From a virus, in the IMG/VR virus record IMGVR_UViG_3300038457_000040, positions 1 through 49,214 of that record: a stretch of 49,214 nt of DNA. One strand, 5' to 3'. Positions 39,917 to 47,170 of the stretch are shown here, in pieces; the first letter of the stretch is position 1; each line of letters begins with the position of its first letter. Position numbers and translations under genes: made by a program. The notes beneath the pieces are model-generated. The model was not told where the DNA came from. It worked only from the letters and a program-made list of their open reading frames with translations, and did no database searches.

Positions 39917-40095
39917 CAACGCGAATCTCGTTCGAGGCGGGGATGGTCGTCTACCGGATGCCTCCCGACGTGGCGAGGGAATTGTCCTTCGTCCTGGGGA
40001 CCAAGCGGGACTACGGATGGCAGCAGGACTCGCGGGAACTGTTCTCGATGGCTGATTTGGCCCTTCCGGCCCATCAGGAGGAGGGGGATGGCTAA
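39913..40095 (+). CDS. Small protein with LPAHQEEG tail
   Basis: The product has 60 residues from GTG 39913. The body ('ISFEAGMVVYRMPPDVAREL') looks like a small beta-alpha unit; the end 'LALPAHQEEGDG' comes from the repeat cassette. No family is recognised. Confidence 0.5.
   Translation: MTTRISFEAGMVVYRMPPDVARELSFVLGTKRDYGWQQDSRELFSMADLALPAHQEEGDG
40062..40086 (+). repeat. 25-bp ribosome-binding-site cassette, copy 3
   Basis: This copy is identical to copy 1 at 38885-38909. It supplies AGGAGG just before ATG 40088. Confidence 0.8.
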
Positions 40096-40432
40096 GAAGC
40101 TAGACAAGCACGAATCCGCCAAGCTTCTCACCGCCGCTGACTGGGCGAAGGTTCGCGCAGAGCCGTGTGGCGTCTGCGAGGAGCCCTATCACCGATTCTG
40201 CGATCACGACCCCGAGCACGATTGGAGTCCCACCGCCTGCATCAACTCGCTGCATGCCGAGGTGGAGCGGCTGCGGGGGGTGGTGGGGGCGGTTAGCGCG
40301 CTCCACTTCGCCTACGTTGGCAGCGTCCCGACAATCGGCGGGGACGCGCTGTACACCGAGTGCCAGGCGTGTCAGGTGGACTGGCCGTGCGAAACGCATG
40401 TCGCCCTGGCGGAGCTGGAGGCCAAGCCATGA
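40088..40432 (+). CDS. Coiled-coil zinc-ribbon protein, copy 1
   Basis: The product has 114 residues. 'EPCGVCEEPYHRFCDHDPEHDW' is Cys/His-rich. A coiled helix 'LHAEVERLRGVVGAV' and 'ECQACQVDWPCETHVALAELEAKP' follow. The last two parts are repeated almost exactly in the next gene, down to the DNA at the 3' end. Confidence 0.6.
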   Translation: MAKKLDKHESAKLLTAADWAKVRAEPCGVCEEPYHRFCDHDPEHDWSPTACINSLHAEVERLRGVVGAVSALHFAYVGSVPTIGGDALYTECQACQVDWPCETHVALAELEAKP

Positions 40433-40746
40433 CTGACGCTGAGCGGCTGGACCTGTGGGAGGAGCGGGCTGCACTCAAGGCCGAGGTAGAGCGGCTGCGG
40501 GCTGAGCTTAGCGACGTGCGCGCGAGCCGGAATGAGTTCTGTCGGCAATCCCAGGCAAAGAATGACGAGATAGACGGCCTCCTGGCCGAGCTAGAGCGGC
40601 TGCGGGGGGTGGTGGGGGCAATCCGTGGAATACACCGCCCCGCGCTGGTCAGCCCGACGATAGATGCTGTGTGCAACGCCTGCTGGACCGATGTATGGCC
40701 ATGCGAGACCAGGGCCGCCCTGGCGGAGCTGGAGGCCAAGCCATGA
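40429..40746 (+). CDS. Coiled-coil zinc-ribbon protein, copy 2
   Basis: The product has 105 residues from ATG 40429. A long heptad helix ('LKAEVERLRAELSDVRAS', 'LLAELERLRGVVGAI') precedes 'CNACWTDVWPCETRAALAEL'. The end 'LAELEAKP' and its DNA are shared with copy 1, a recent tandem duplication. Confidence 0.6.
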   Translation: MTDAERLDLWEERAALKAEVERLRAELSDVRASRNEFCRQSQAKNDEIDGLLAELERLRGVVGAIRGIHRPALVSPTIDAVCNACWTDVWPCETRAALAELEAKP

Positions 40747-40829
40747 TGCCGTTCTGGTACTTGCTCGCGCTCAATGTCATCTGTTTCCTGATCGTGGTCC
40801 AAACGCCTCGTGGGCCTTCTCGTGGCTGA
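40743..40829 (+). CDS. 28-residue membrane peptide
   Basis: The frame ATG 40743 to TGA 40829 encodes 'MMPFWYLLALNVICFLIVVQ' and a short basic end: a single membrane span. It overlaps both neighbours. The function is unknown. Confidence 0.5.
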   Translation: MMPFWYLLALNVICFLIVVQTPRGPSRG

Positions 40830-40944
40830 CCGCCTGCGCGACTACTCATCCGACTGCCAGTTCACAGCCAAGCGCAGATGGGACCGTGACATGGAGCGGT
40901 GGTATGTGTGGTGGGCTGGACGGATTGGGGATCGGCGTGGCTGA
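40822..40944 (+). CDS. 40-residue Trp/Arg-rich peptide
   Basis: The frame GTG 40822 to TGA 40944 is rich in Arg and Trp ('KRRWDRDMERWYVWWAGRIG'). It begins in the eight-base overlap GTGGCTGA with the gene upstream, and the same eight bases form its own overlap with the nuclease gene. The function is unknown. Confidence 0.5.
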   Translation: MADRLRDYSSDCQFTAKRRWDRDMERWYVWWAGRIGDRRG

Positions 40945-41254
40945 CGCACAGACCGTCCTCGCCAAGAGCATGAAAGAGAGGGACCTCCAAGAGAACGTGA
41001 TCTCGACAGCACGGGCGCTTGGCTGGCTGGTCTTCCACGCCTACGACAGCAGGCGAAGCACGGGCTCGGGCTACGCCGATCTCACGCTGGCGCGGGCGCG
41101 GAACGGGGGAGAGGTGATGTTCGTGGAACTCAAGACAGAGAAGGGCAAGCTCACCCAGCAGCAAGCGCTCTGGGGCGCGGTGCTCGCCGAGCGATTCTTC
41201 GTCTGGCGGCCCAGTGACCTGCTCAGCGGCGCCATCGAACGGGCTTTGCGATGA
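40937..41254 (+). CDS. VRR-NUC-type nuclease
   Basis: The product has 105 residues from GTG 40937. 'ERDLQENVISTARALGWLVFHAYDS', 'GSGYADLTLAR', and 'VMFVELKTEKGKLTQQQALW' give the VRR-NUC core: helix with Gln-Glu, metal Asp, and Glu-x-Lys, then a Gln helix. These small enzymes can resolve or trim branched DNA and suit the RecT pathway here. Confidence 0.82.
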   Translation: MADAQTVLAKSMKERDLQENVISTARALGWLVFHAYDSRRSTGSGYADLTLARARNGGEVMFVELKTEKGKLTQQQALWGAVLAERFFVWRPSDLLSGAIERALR

Positions 41255-41421
41255 CAGAGGACGAGGCCGTTGCCAAGCTGGACGAGAACACTCGGTCAAT
41301 GGACACCGAGGCGGACCACGTCGCAGGGGACCGCATTGTCTCCGAGTTTCTGCGGCAGGCAGGCTTCGGGCGGCTCGCTGACGCCTACGATGAACACAAG
41401 GAAGGCTGGTGGTACGCCTGA
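41251..41421 (+). CDS. Hypothetical acidic protein
   Basis: The product has 56 residues, acidic. 'DRIVSEFLRQAGFGRLADAYDE' forms a helix pair. ATGA and TGATG overlaps define both ends. No family is recognised. Confidence 0.55.
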   Translation: MTEDEAVAKLDENTRSMDTEADHVAGDRIVSEFLRQAGFGRLADAYDEHKEGWWYA

Positions 41422-41621
41422 TGGCCGCCAAGTCGATCTTAGCCGCGTATCGCCGGCTGGCCCGCACACAGAGAGCACTTGCGATCCAGCGCGCCAAGCT
41501 GCGCTGGTACGAGGACGAGGTGAGGGACGCGGAGGCGACGGTGAGGGTCGCGGAGGCCCTGGGAACAGCCGCACGCGCGCGAGGCGAAACATCATCGCCA
41601 TTTGAGGAGGGATCAGCATGA
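41421..41621 (+). CDS. Small helical protein
   Basis: The product has 66 residues, basic and helical ('RTQRALAIQRAKLRWYEDEV') with a coiled-coil character. Its start overlaps the upstream stop. A GAGGAGG site for the next gene lies in its last codons. No family is recognised. Confidence 0.5.
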   Translation: MAAKSILAAYRRLARTQRALAIQRAKLRWYEDEVRDAEATVRVAEALGTAARARGETSSPFEEGSA

Positions 41622-41824
41622 GCGATAAGGTTCAGCACCCGTGGCCGCCAGGCGATGAGCGCGTGGCGAACGGGACCTACCAGTACCCGGTCAGGTGCAG
41701 TAACTGTGGAGCGGAGGCCGAGATGGAGATCGGCAAGGGCAGGCCGGTGCCATGCATGGCCGGCGAGGGGCCGGTCTGTCCCGTATGCGGGTGCAAGAAC
41801 TGGCGCCCTCGGGAGCGGGAGTGA
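41618..41824 (+). CDS. Zinc-ribbon protein
   Basis: The product has 68 residues. 'RCSNCGAEAEMEIGKG' and 'VCPVCGCKNWRPRE' form a four-Cys ribbon. It may bind nucleic acid or protein. The start lies after GAGGAGG. Confidence 0.6.
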   Translation: MSDKVQHPWPPGDERVANGTYQYPVRCSNCGAEAEMEIGKGRPVPCMAGEGPVCPVCGCKNWRPRERE

Positions 41825-42018
41825 GCGACCCACGGCTGGCGACCAAGGACCACCAGCACGTTTGGCGTCGTCTCGGCTGGGTGCCGTGGCATAAGAAGGC
41901 CACGCGGGGGATTCGGCCTCGGTCCCTGCCCAATCCTCCTCGTGTCCCAGCATGGGGCTGCCCCTGCGGAGCCGTCACCCATGACCCCGAGCGGCGCAAG
42001 GTCTGCCGTATCTGCTAG
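41821..42018 (+). CDS. Last early gene, basic Cys protein
   Basis: The product has 65 residues from GTG 41821. It is basic with 'WGCPCGAVTHDPERRKVCRIC' at the end, a four-Cys site. It stops ten bases before the convergent terminator hairpin. Confidence 0.55.
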   Translation: MSDPRLATKDHQHVWRRLGWVPWHKKATRGIRPRSLPNPPRVPAWGCPCGAVTHDPERRKVCRIC

Positions 42019-42027
42019 ACATGGAAA

Positions 42028-42051
42028 CGGGCGCCCCTTTCGAGGCGCCCG
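42028..42051. terminator. Convergent (bidirectional) terminator hairpin
   Basis: CGGGCGCC and GGCGCCCG form an 8-bp perfect stem with loop CCTTTCGA. It lies in the ~110-bp gap between the ends of the early and late arms. For the minus strand it is followed by TTTCC; the plus side has no T run. Confidence 0.6.
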
Positions 42052-42127
42052 CACCGATCCCGGTTTGGCCTGACTGCAGCTTGAGGGAGAGCTAGCCGCT
42101 CCGTTCACGGCCCCGTTTAAGGGTGGG

Positions 42128-42931
42128 TTAGGCGAGGTTATCCAGATCCGACGCCAGAGCCGCGTCGTCGAGTCCGCTGGGGCCGTGCCCCTCTTCGGCA
42201 ATCTCCGGGTGAAGCTCTGCCCAGTCCTCGTCCATGTACTTGCCGATCCAGCTCCAAGCCACGGCCTGAACCTGTCCCCAAGTGGCGATGTAGAGGTACT
42301 CGGGGTCGAAGGCGAATCCCTCGATGTTGTGACCTCCCATGATCGGGGAACCCGGCACGATGGTCCACGGCTCGTTGTTCTGGGTCTGCTCCATCGCTGA
42401 CTGAGGAACCTGGCAGCCGATCCGAACCACCCCATAGAGCCAAATGCACTGCTTCAGTGCCTCCATGCTCCCGAGGTCCAGCGGAGCGTAGGCGGGAAGC
42501 GTTGGCATGTCCGCAGGCCCGATGGGAGGCTCGTAAAGGCCACTGGTGCGCCAGCCCTGTAGGAAGGCCGCGATCTCCAGCCCTGTGTCGTTGGCGCCTG
42601 TCTGGGGGTCGAAGCCGGTCAGATCCGAGTACTGCTCGATGTCGTCGTTCGAAGTCGGCACCCAGTTGGACCTTCCCAGCTTCTCGTTGAGGATGATGAT
42701 CTCGTTCCCGGCCCCCGCGATCACACAGTCTCCGGCCCCATTGGGGCAAAGGGTGCAGCTAGGATCGGGACCGTTCCCCCCCATCGCCAGCTTGAGTCCC
42801 AAGGGGATTGGAATCGAGGTCGGCGGCGTTCCCACCGGAGTCGTCCGGTACTTGTCCAGGGTCAGCAAGCCAGGAGGCCTCACGGCCTCCAGCTTGCCTA
42901 GCCGGTACGGGAAGTCCAGCGGGTCGGCCAT
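42128..42931 (-). CDS. Papain/C39-like cysteine protease family protein
   Basis: The product has 267 residues. 'CPNGAGDCVIAGAGN' places the nucleophile Cys at 69 before a helix; 'GSPIMGGHNIEGFAFD' holds the His at 201, and 'IATWGQVQAVAWSWIGKYMDE' follows, as in C39/papain-like phage proteins. As last gene of the late arm, after holin and lysin genes, it may cleave peptidoglycan cross-links or be a structural protease-like protein. A peptidase role in lysis is inference. Confidence 0.6.
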   Translation of the reverse strand: MADPLDFPYRLGKLEAVRPPGLLTLDKYRTTPVGTPPTSIPIPLGLKLAMGGNGPDPSCTLCPNGAGDCVIAGAGNEIIILNEKLGRSNWVPTSNDDIEQYSDLTGFDPQTGANDTGLEIAAFLQGWRTSGLYEPPIGPADMPTLPAYAPLDLGSMEALKQCIWLYGVVRIGCQVPQSAMEQTQNNEPWTIVPGSPIMGGHNIEGFAFDPEYLYIATWGQVQAVAWSWIGKYMDEDWAELHPEIAEEGHGPSGLDDAALASDLDNLA

Positions 42932-43434
42932 TAGTTGCTAGCCTGCACCACGAGAGAGTCCCCTGCTGCCGCGCCTGCCACGACAGTGCCCGCATACGCA
43001 GCCGGTGCCGCGATGGGAGTGCCGTTGGCATAGGTGCCAGTCACTGCCGCGCTTAGGTTGAAGGTGCCCACGGAAGCAGGCGCCAGGTCGCCCTGGAGCG
43101 GGTTGGTCGCGTCTGCGGTCACGGCACATACCGCAGGCGTGTCCGAACTGAATACCACGGTCGCGCCAGCGGGAGCGGTCGCCGGGTCGCCCTTGTCATC
43201 CTCGAACGTGAGGGTCACGGTGCCAGTGGTCGTGTCTACTGAGATGATCGGGTTCACTGAGTCTCCTCCGATTGCGATGGTGAGCTTGCAGCTCGTTGCG
43301 TCGTTAGTGGTCGGGGCGAGTCCGCTGATCGCCTTGGCTATCAGCCTAGCGGACCTCGCTTGCTGAGCGGTCTGGCGGTCGATCGCGTCCCTGATCTCCC
43401 GCAGGGGCTCGGGACGCCGGAAGCGGTTAGGCAT
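42931..43434 (-). CDS. Ig-like (Big-type) domain protein
   Basis: The product has 167 residues. A basic N-terminal helix ('REIRDAIDRQTAQQARSARL') is followed by a bacterial Ig-like domain ('TGTVTLTFEDDKGDPATAPAG', 'ADATNPLQGDLAP', 'GTYANGTPIAAPA'). Such domains decorate virions. Its location in the lysis region is a little unusual; it may be an accessory virion or surface-binding protein. Confidence 0.6.
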   Translation of the reverse strand: MPNRFRRPEPLREIRDAIDRQTAQQARSARLIAKAISGLAPTTNDATSCKLTIAIGGDSVNPIISVDTTTGTVTLTFEDDKGDPATAPAGATVVFSSDTPAVCAVTADATNPLQGDLAPASVGTFNLSAAVTGTYANGTPIAAPAAYAGTVVAGAAAGDSLVVQASN

Positions 43435-43825
43435 GAGTTCGCTTGGCCGCAGGAGTCGGCAGGATCAACTGCTGGTAGGCGGTCACGGCCAGGGCCAGTC
43501 CCTGGAGAACGCAGCCGGCGATCAGGCCCACCTCAGTTCCCCCGAGGTGCAGGAAGTACGCCTGGATTGCGCCCGAAGCCCCGACGATCACGGCGACGAC
43601 CGAGGCCACGTTCTTGATCGAGAGCGACTGCCCGGTTAGGACCGCGTGGTTGTAGACGAACAGGATCAGGGCCGCACCCTGGAGGGCGTCGCCAGCGATG
43701 GTCCCCGCCGTGGGCCCGCCCACGTGGAGTGCGTAGGTCTCCAGCGCCCCCGAGAGTCCGACCAGGACAGCGAGGTACGTGAATACCTGCGAGACGGTCA
43801 GTTGAAGTGCCGCGCGTGGGGTCAT
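43427..43825 (-). CDS. Holin-like membrane protein with an internal duplication
   Basis: The product has 132 residues from ATG 43825, after AAGGAG. Four hydrophobic spans occur as two similar halves: 'YLAVLVGLSGALETYALHVGG' and 'VVAVIVGASGAIQAYFLHLGG', each then 'IAG..LQG.AL....Y'. It is directly downstream of the lysin gene, so a holin role (timed membrane pore) is likely. Confidence 0.65.
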   Translation of the reverse strand: MTPRAALQLTVSQVFTYLAVLVGLSGALETYALHVGGPTAGTIAGDALQGAALILFVYNHAVLTGQSLSIKNVASVVAVIVGASGAIQAYFLHLGGTEVGLIAGCVLQGLALAVTAYQQLILPTPAAKRTHA

Positions 43826-43835
43826 GGGTCTCCTT

Positions 43836-44672
43836 TCAAGGGAATGGTAGCCCGAGTTGGGCTGCGGTGGCAGCATTGGCCGGGGTGCCGAAGGCCATCG
43901 GGTCGGCGACGGGTGCTGCGGGCGGGGCGTTCCAGATCTGGACCGGCTTGCCGTTGACCACAGCCCCAACCGCCAGAACATCGGCGTTCTGGGCCGCGCT
44001 CTCGATCCAGCGGAAGGATATACCGTCAGCGATGAACGTGGCGGGCTTGCCGTTGACATTCGTGGCGTAGAACAGGATCAGCATCTTGGTCTCCTGTGGT
44101 GGGTTCGGTGCGGGGACTGGTGCCCCGAAGATCGCCGGATCGAAGACGCTGAGGTCGACGCTGAGGCCGCCGACCCTTCCACTGTCAGCGTACTGCCACC
44201 CCATCGGGCGCGCCGGGACGGGCGGCGCGACTCCAGGCGGCCAGTTGAGCCCGTCGGGGTTGCCCGCGGTCGGATACTCAGCAAAAACATACCCGGGGTG
44301 GCCATGGGTTCGGTGAGTCGCCTGGACCCCGGAGCCGCCATAGAGGTGAGCCCCGGAAGTAGCGAGCCAGCCGTCAGTTCCCGCGTTGTCAGCGTCGATG
44401 CCAGACTCGTCGTCGAGGATCGAGATGATCCCCAAGGCGGTCGCCCGGGTGCGGACCCAGGTGGGGTCGTCCAGTTGGGAGCAGTAGGCCCCAGTCAGCA
44501 GGCCACCCGCCTTGACCAGTTCGAACTCGGCATCAGGCCAGCCTGAGTAGATGTCGTCCGTCGGGGTCTGCTTGAAGTACCCCATCCAGAAAGCCAGCCC
44601 CTGCGCCTTGGCGGCGGCGATTTGAGCGGCAGTAGGCTGCTCCCACGAGTCGGCTCCGCGGACGGAACTCAC
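43836..44672 (-). CDS. Endolysin, DUF1906/GH25-like glycoside hydrolase
   Basis: The product has 278 residues. The start 'VRGADSWEQPTAAQIAAAKAQG', 'FELVKAGGLLTGAYCSQLDDP' and later 'MGWQYADS....LSVDLSVFD' match the TIM-barrel of GH25-like/DUF1906 lysins. After a Pro linker (~residue 185) a C-terminal ~80-residue domain may bind the wall. It should hydrolyse host peptidoglycan at lysis. Membrane-protein genes flank it on both sides. Confidence 0.75.
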   Translation of the reverse strand: MSSVRGADSWEQPTAAQIAAAKAQGLAFWMGYFKQTPTDDIYSGWPDAEFELVKAGGLLTGAYCSQLDDPTWVRTRATALGIISILDDESGIDADNAGTDGWLATSGAHLYGGSGVQATHRTHGHPGYVFAEYPTAGNPDGLNWPPGVAPPVPARPMGWQYADSGRVGGLSVDLSVFDPAIFGAPVPAPNPPQETKMLILFYATNVNGKPATFIADGISFRWIESAAQNADVLAVGAVVNGKPVQIWNAPPAAPVADPMAFGTPANAATAAQLGLPFP

Positions 44673-44893
44673 GGGTTCACCCTCGGCTCTTCTCCGGGGC
44701 TGTAGATGGCCTGATGGCGGGGATCCACAGTTGGATGCTTGCGCTTCAGCTTCTCAACGTCGGCCTCGGCGTCGTGCAGAGCACGCTGGACTCGCTTCAG
44801 GACGTGGTATTGGACCGCCATCCGAATGGCCGTCAGGACCAGACCACCCAGCATCAGGAGATCGTAGGGACTCACCTTGGTTGTGAAGGTCAT
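44669..44893 (-). CDS. Small membrane protein of the lysis module
   Basis: The product has 74 residues. One membrane span near the N-terminus ('YDLLMLGGLVLTAIRMAVQY') is followed by a charged coiled coil ('HDAEADVEKLKRKH'). The layout suits a second holin or a lysis regulator. ATGA overlaps join it to the genes on both sides. Confidence 0.55.
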   Translation of the reverse strand: MTFTTKVSPYDLLMLGGLVLTAIRMAVQYHVLKRVQRALHDAEADVEKLKRKHPTVDPRHQAIYSPGEEPRVNP

Positions 44894-45441
44894 ATTTCAG
44901 TCCAGTTCAGGCGTCGAATGATGCGGCCAGCCGTGGCCTGACCGATTCCGAAGCGGGTTCCGATAGCTTTCTGCGTGAGGTTGGTGGTGGACGCCAACCT
45001 ACGGATCTCGAGCACTTCGCCAACGGTGAGTTTGTGGCCCCCATGGCTTTCTCCCACACATCTTGTCCCGTGCCGCCACCTATCGGCCTGATTCTCGGAC
45101 GCCGTGCCCCACGTAAGGTTTGCCACGGCGTTGTTGTCGGGATTCCCGTCAAGGTGTCGGCACTGCGTCCCTTGTGGCGCAGGACCCACAAAGGTCTCCA
45201 GAACGAGTTGGTGGATCAAGGCGTGCCTGAACCGCCCGCGTTCACGCCCATAGGGAGGACAGAGCGTGACCTGCCAATAAGGCATCCGGCCATTCGCTTT
45301 GAGACGGTCTCCCAGGATGCGAGGGGGCGGCTTCTTCCGCATGACCTTGAATGTGGCACGGACGCGACCTTGGTCTGAGACCTCGTAGTAGTCCTCGAAG
45401 CCAGCGATCGGGAGCCATCTCTCATTAGAATGTATACTCAC
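44890..45441 (-). CDS. NUMOD4-HNH homing endonuclease
   Basis: The product has 183 residues. 'ERWLPIAGFEDYYEVSDQGRVR' is a NUMOD4 domain. The HNH core follows ('LIHQLVLETFVGPAPQGTQCRHLDG', 'NNAVANLTWGTASENQADR'). The end holds an HTH ('LTQKAIGTRFGIGQATAGRIIRR'). It cuts alleles lacking it, and so spreads. It sits between the phosphoesterase and lysis genes and overlaps the end of the former by 17 bp. It is a free-standing homing gene, not inside an intron as far as I can see. Confidence 0.88.
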   Translation of the reverse strand: MSIHSNERWLPIAGFEDYYEVSDQGRVRATFKVMRKKPPPRILGDRLKANGRMPYWQVTLCPPYGRERGRFRHALIHQLVLETFVGPAPQGTQCRHLDGNPDNNAVANLTWGTASENQADRWRHGTRCVGESHGGHKLTVGEVLEIRRLASTTNLTQKAIGTRFGIGQATAGRIIRRLNWTEI

Positions 45442-46474
45442 CGCGTGTGATTGTACCGTCCAGAGCGACTCCGACGAACTCGCCGTGGAACTCGCCCCCG
45501 CTGACGGTCAGATTGAGGTATCCCCACTTCGAAGCGTCGGCATATTCGCAGGTCACGCCGCCCCCCAGGTCCATCCCCAGGGTATAATCCCCAGCCACGG
45601 AATGCAAATTTCGGTAGCCTCCCGCTCCGGTCACCAGGTAGTTGGTAGTCCCGCCGGGCCTCGTCCTGGAGAAAAACTGCCGGTTATGAATGTGACCCGC
45701 GATCACCAGATCGGGCCACCGAGACGCTTCAAAGATTTTGTCCAGCGTCGCTCCGAGCGTGGCGCTGCCGCCACTGTAGACGTCGACGGAATATGCAGTG
45801 TGATGCATATAGACCAGCACGGGAAGACTCGGGTCAGCCGCCGCCAGCTCCCCCGTCAGCCACGCCTGTTGGTTCGGGTAGAGATTGCCTCCGGGGTGGA
45901 CGTTGCTCCAGACGCCGATCAGGGTTGCTGCCTTGAGGTTCAGGGTCCAATCCACATAAGGTTGAGTTTCTGTGTGGCGCCCATATTCCATATCTGGATC
46001 GGCCGGGGGGGCTTGCGGCTCGGGCGAGCAGAACATCGCCATCCAGGTCGCTATGCCCGCTCCAGGAGGTCCGCCGGGGAGATCCTCGTGATTACCCGGG
46101 CAACCCACGATTGGCCGCTGCACGTCTTTGTAGGGCTCAAGAAATTGAGGGACCCACTGGTCAGCCGCGCCGTAGTAGTAGTCGGCGTCACCGACCGAGA
46201 GCACGAAGTCAGCAGGGTCCGCCGCTAGCGCGGCCGCCACGGCGAGCTGCGGGTTGGGGTCCGTGACGCCGCCCGAGTCTCCGATCACCTGGAAGGTGAT
46301 GCCGTCTCCGGGGTCTTGGATCCCCACGGACTCAGGCGCGGCCCTCCCCGGAGTGTACGGAACCGGAAGCGGCTGATTGGGCTGGTCGTCGTAGTCTCCG
46401 ACGCCCTGAGCCTGGAGCATGTCGGCGCACTTGACGGTCGACGGGTGCGGGAAGCCGACGCGGCGTTCTGTCAT
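45425..46474 (-). CDS. Calcineurin-like metallophosphoesterase
   Basis: The product has 349 residues from ATG 46474 after GGGAG. All main motifs are present: 'QVIGDSGG', 'VLSVGDADYYYG', 'PGNHED', 'MHHTAYS' and 'AGHIHNRQF'. The fold resembles secreted purple acid phosphatase-like enzymes. It has no signal peptide. In a late region next to fibre genes it may be a virion enzyme that acts on phosphate-containing surface polymers; the substrate is unknown. Confidence 0.85.
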   Translation of the reverse strand: MTERRVGFPHPSTVKCADMLQAQGVGDYDDQPNQPLPVPYTPGRAAPESVGIQDPGDGITFQVIGDSGGVTDPNPQLAVAAALAADPADFVLSVGDADYYYGAADQWVPQFLEPYKDVQRPIVGCPGNHEDLPGGPPGAGIATWMAMFCSPEPQAPPADPDMEYGRHTETQPYVDWTLNLKAATLIGVWSNVHPGGNLYPNQQAWLTGELAAADPSLPVLVYMHHTAYSVDVYSGGSATLGATLDKIFEASRWPDLVIAGHIHNRQFFSRTRPGGTTNYLVTGAGGYRNLHSVAGDYTLGMDLGGGVTCEYADASKWGYLNLTVSGGEFHGEFVGVALDGTITRGEYTF

Positions 46475-46484
46475 GGCATCTCCC

Positions 46485-47114
46485 TCAGTGGACCAAGTAT
46501 CCGACAACCGAACCGACGATCATCAGCACGAACGCCCCGGCGAAGTAGAGGCCGAGGTAACGATTCTGCGCGCTTGTCGCGTACTGGCGCCCCTCCACCA
46601 ACATGCTTTGCTGCCCCTTGACCCGCGCTACCGCTGCTTCCTCCCTCATCTGGCGCATCTCCTGCAACAGGGGATCAAAGGCTGCCGAGTCCTTACCGGC
46701 AATCTGGGACCGCGACTCTCGCAGGGTGCGGATGTCAACCTGGATCGGGTCCAAGGCGGCAGCCAGGGCGACGGCGGTTTGGACCCGCGCCGCTTCCACC
46801 TGGCCTCTCAAGGTCTCGGCTGAAGTCGCCACCTGGGCTGCCAGAGTTGCGGCCTGCTGGGAGGACACCTCGGCGGCCCGGTTGACCGCGCCCACGTCCA
46901 CCGCCCGGATCGCGTCGATGCGGCCGCTCTCCGACACCCGGAGCTTATCGTCGTACCGAGCCCGAAGCTCGATGACCTCGCGGACGTGCCCAGCTTCGAG
47001 CTCGCGCAGGTCGTCCTGCCGCTTGACCGCAGCGTCGAGGATGTCAATGACATTTTTTGTGGGATCTAGCGCCAAGTTGCCCTGACGGTCCACTGGCCTT
47101 CCATTTGGCTTCAA
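46485..47114 (-). CDS. Coiled-coil protein with C-terminal membrane anchor
   Basis: The product has 209 residues from TTG 47114, after GAGGTGG and overlapping the 19-residue peptide (TTGA). Long helices fill residues ~25-180 ('DAAVKRQDDLRELEAG', 'AATLAAQVATSAETLRGQVE'). A span ('YLGLYFAGAFVLMIVGSVVGYL') ends the protein. It resembles membrane-tethered coiled coils of phage lysis or injection, but no family is certain. Confidence 0.6.
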   Translation of the reverse strand: MKPNGRPVDRQGNLALDPTKNVIDILDAAVKRQDDLRELEAGHVREVIELRARYDDKLRVSESGRIDAIRAVDVGAVNRAAEVSSQQAATLAAQVATSAETLRGQVEAARVQTAVALAAALDPIQVDIRTLRESRSQIAGKDSAAFDPLLQEMRQMREEAAVARVKGQQSMLVEGRQYATSAQNRYLGLYFAGAFVLMIVGSVVGYLVH

Positions 47115-47170
47115 GCTGCCACCTCGAAGGCTGGATACCCCTGCGAGTCGACCGGCCTGCCGTTTGCCAT
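47111..47170 (-). CDS. 19-residue peptide with a duplicated motif
   Basis: The reading MANGRPVDSQGYPAFEVAA ends in TGA at the start of the coiled-coil gene. That next protein begins KPNGRPVDRQGN, so the motif NGRPVD.QG is duplicated. It might be a remnant of the same gene after a small duplication, or a coupling leader. Confidence 0.45.
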   Translation of the reverse strand: MANGRPVDSQGYPAFEVAA

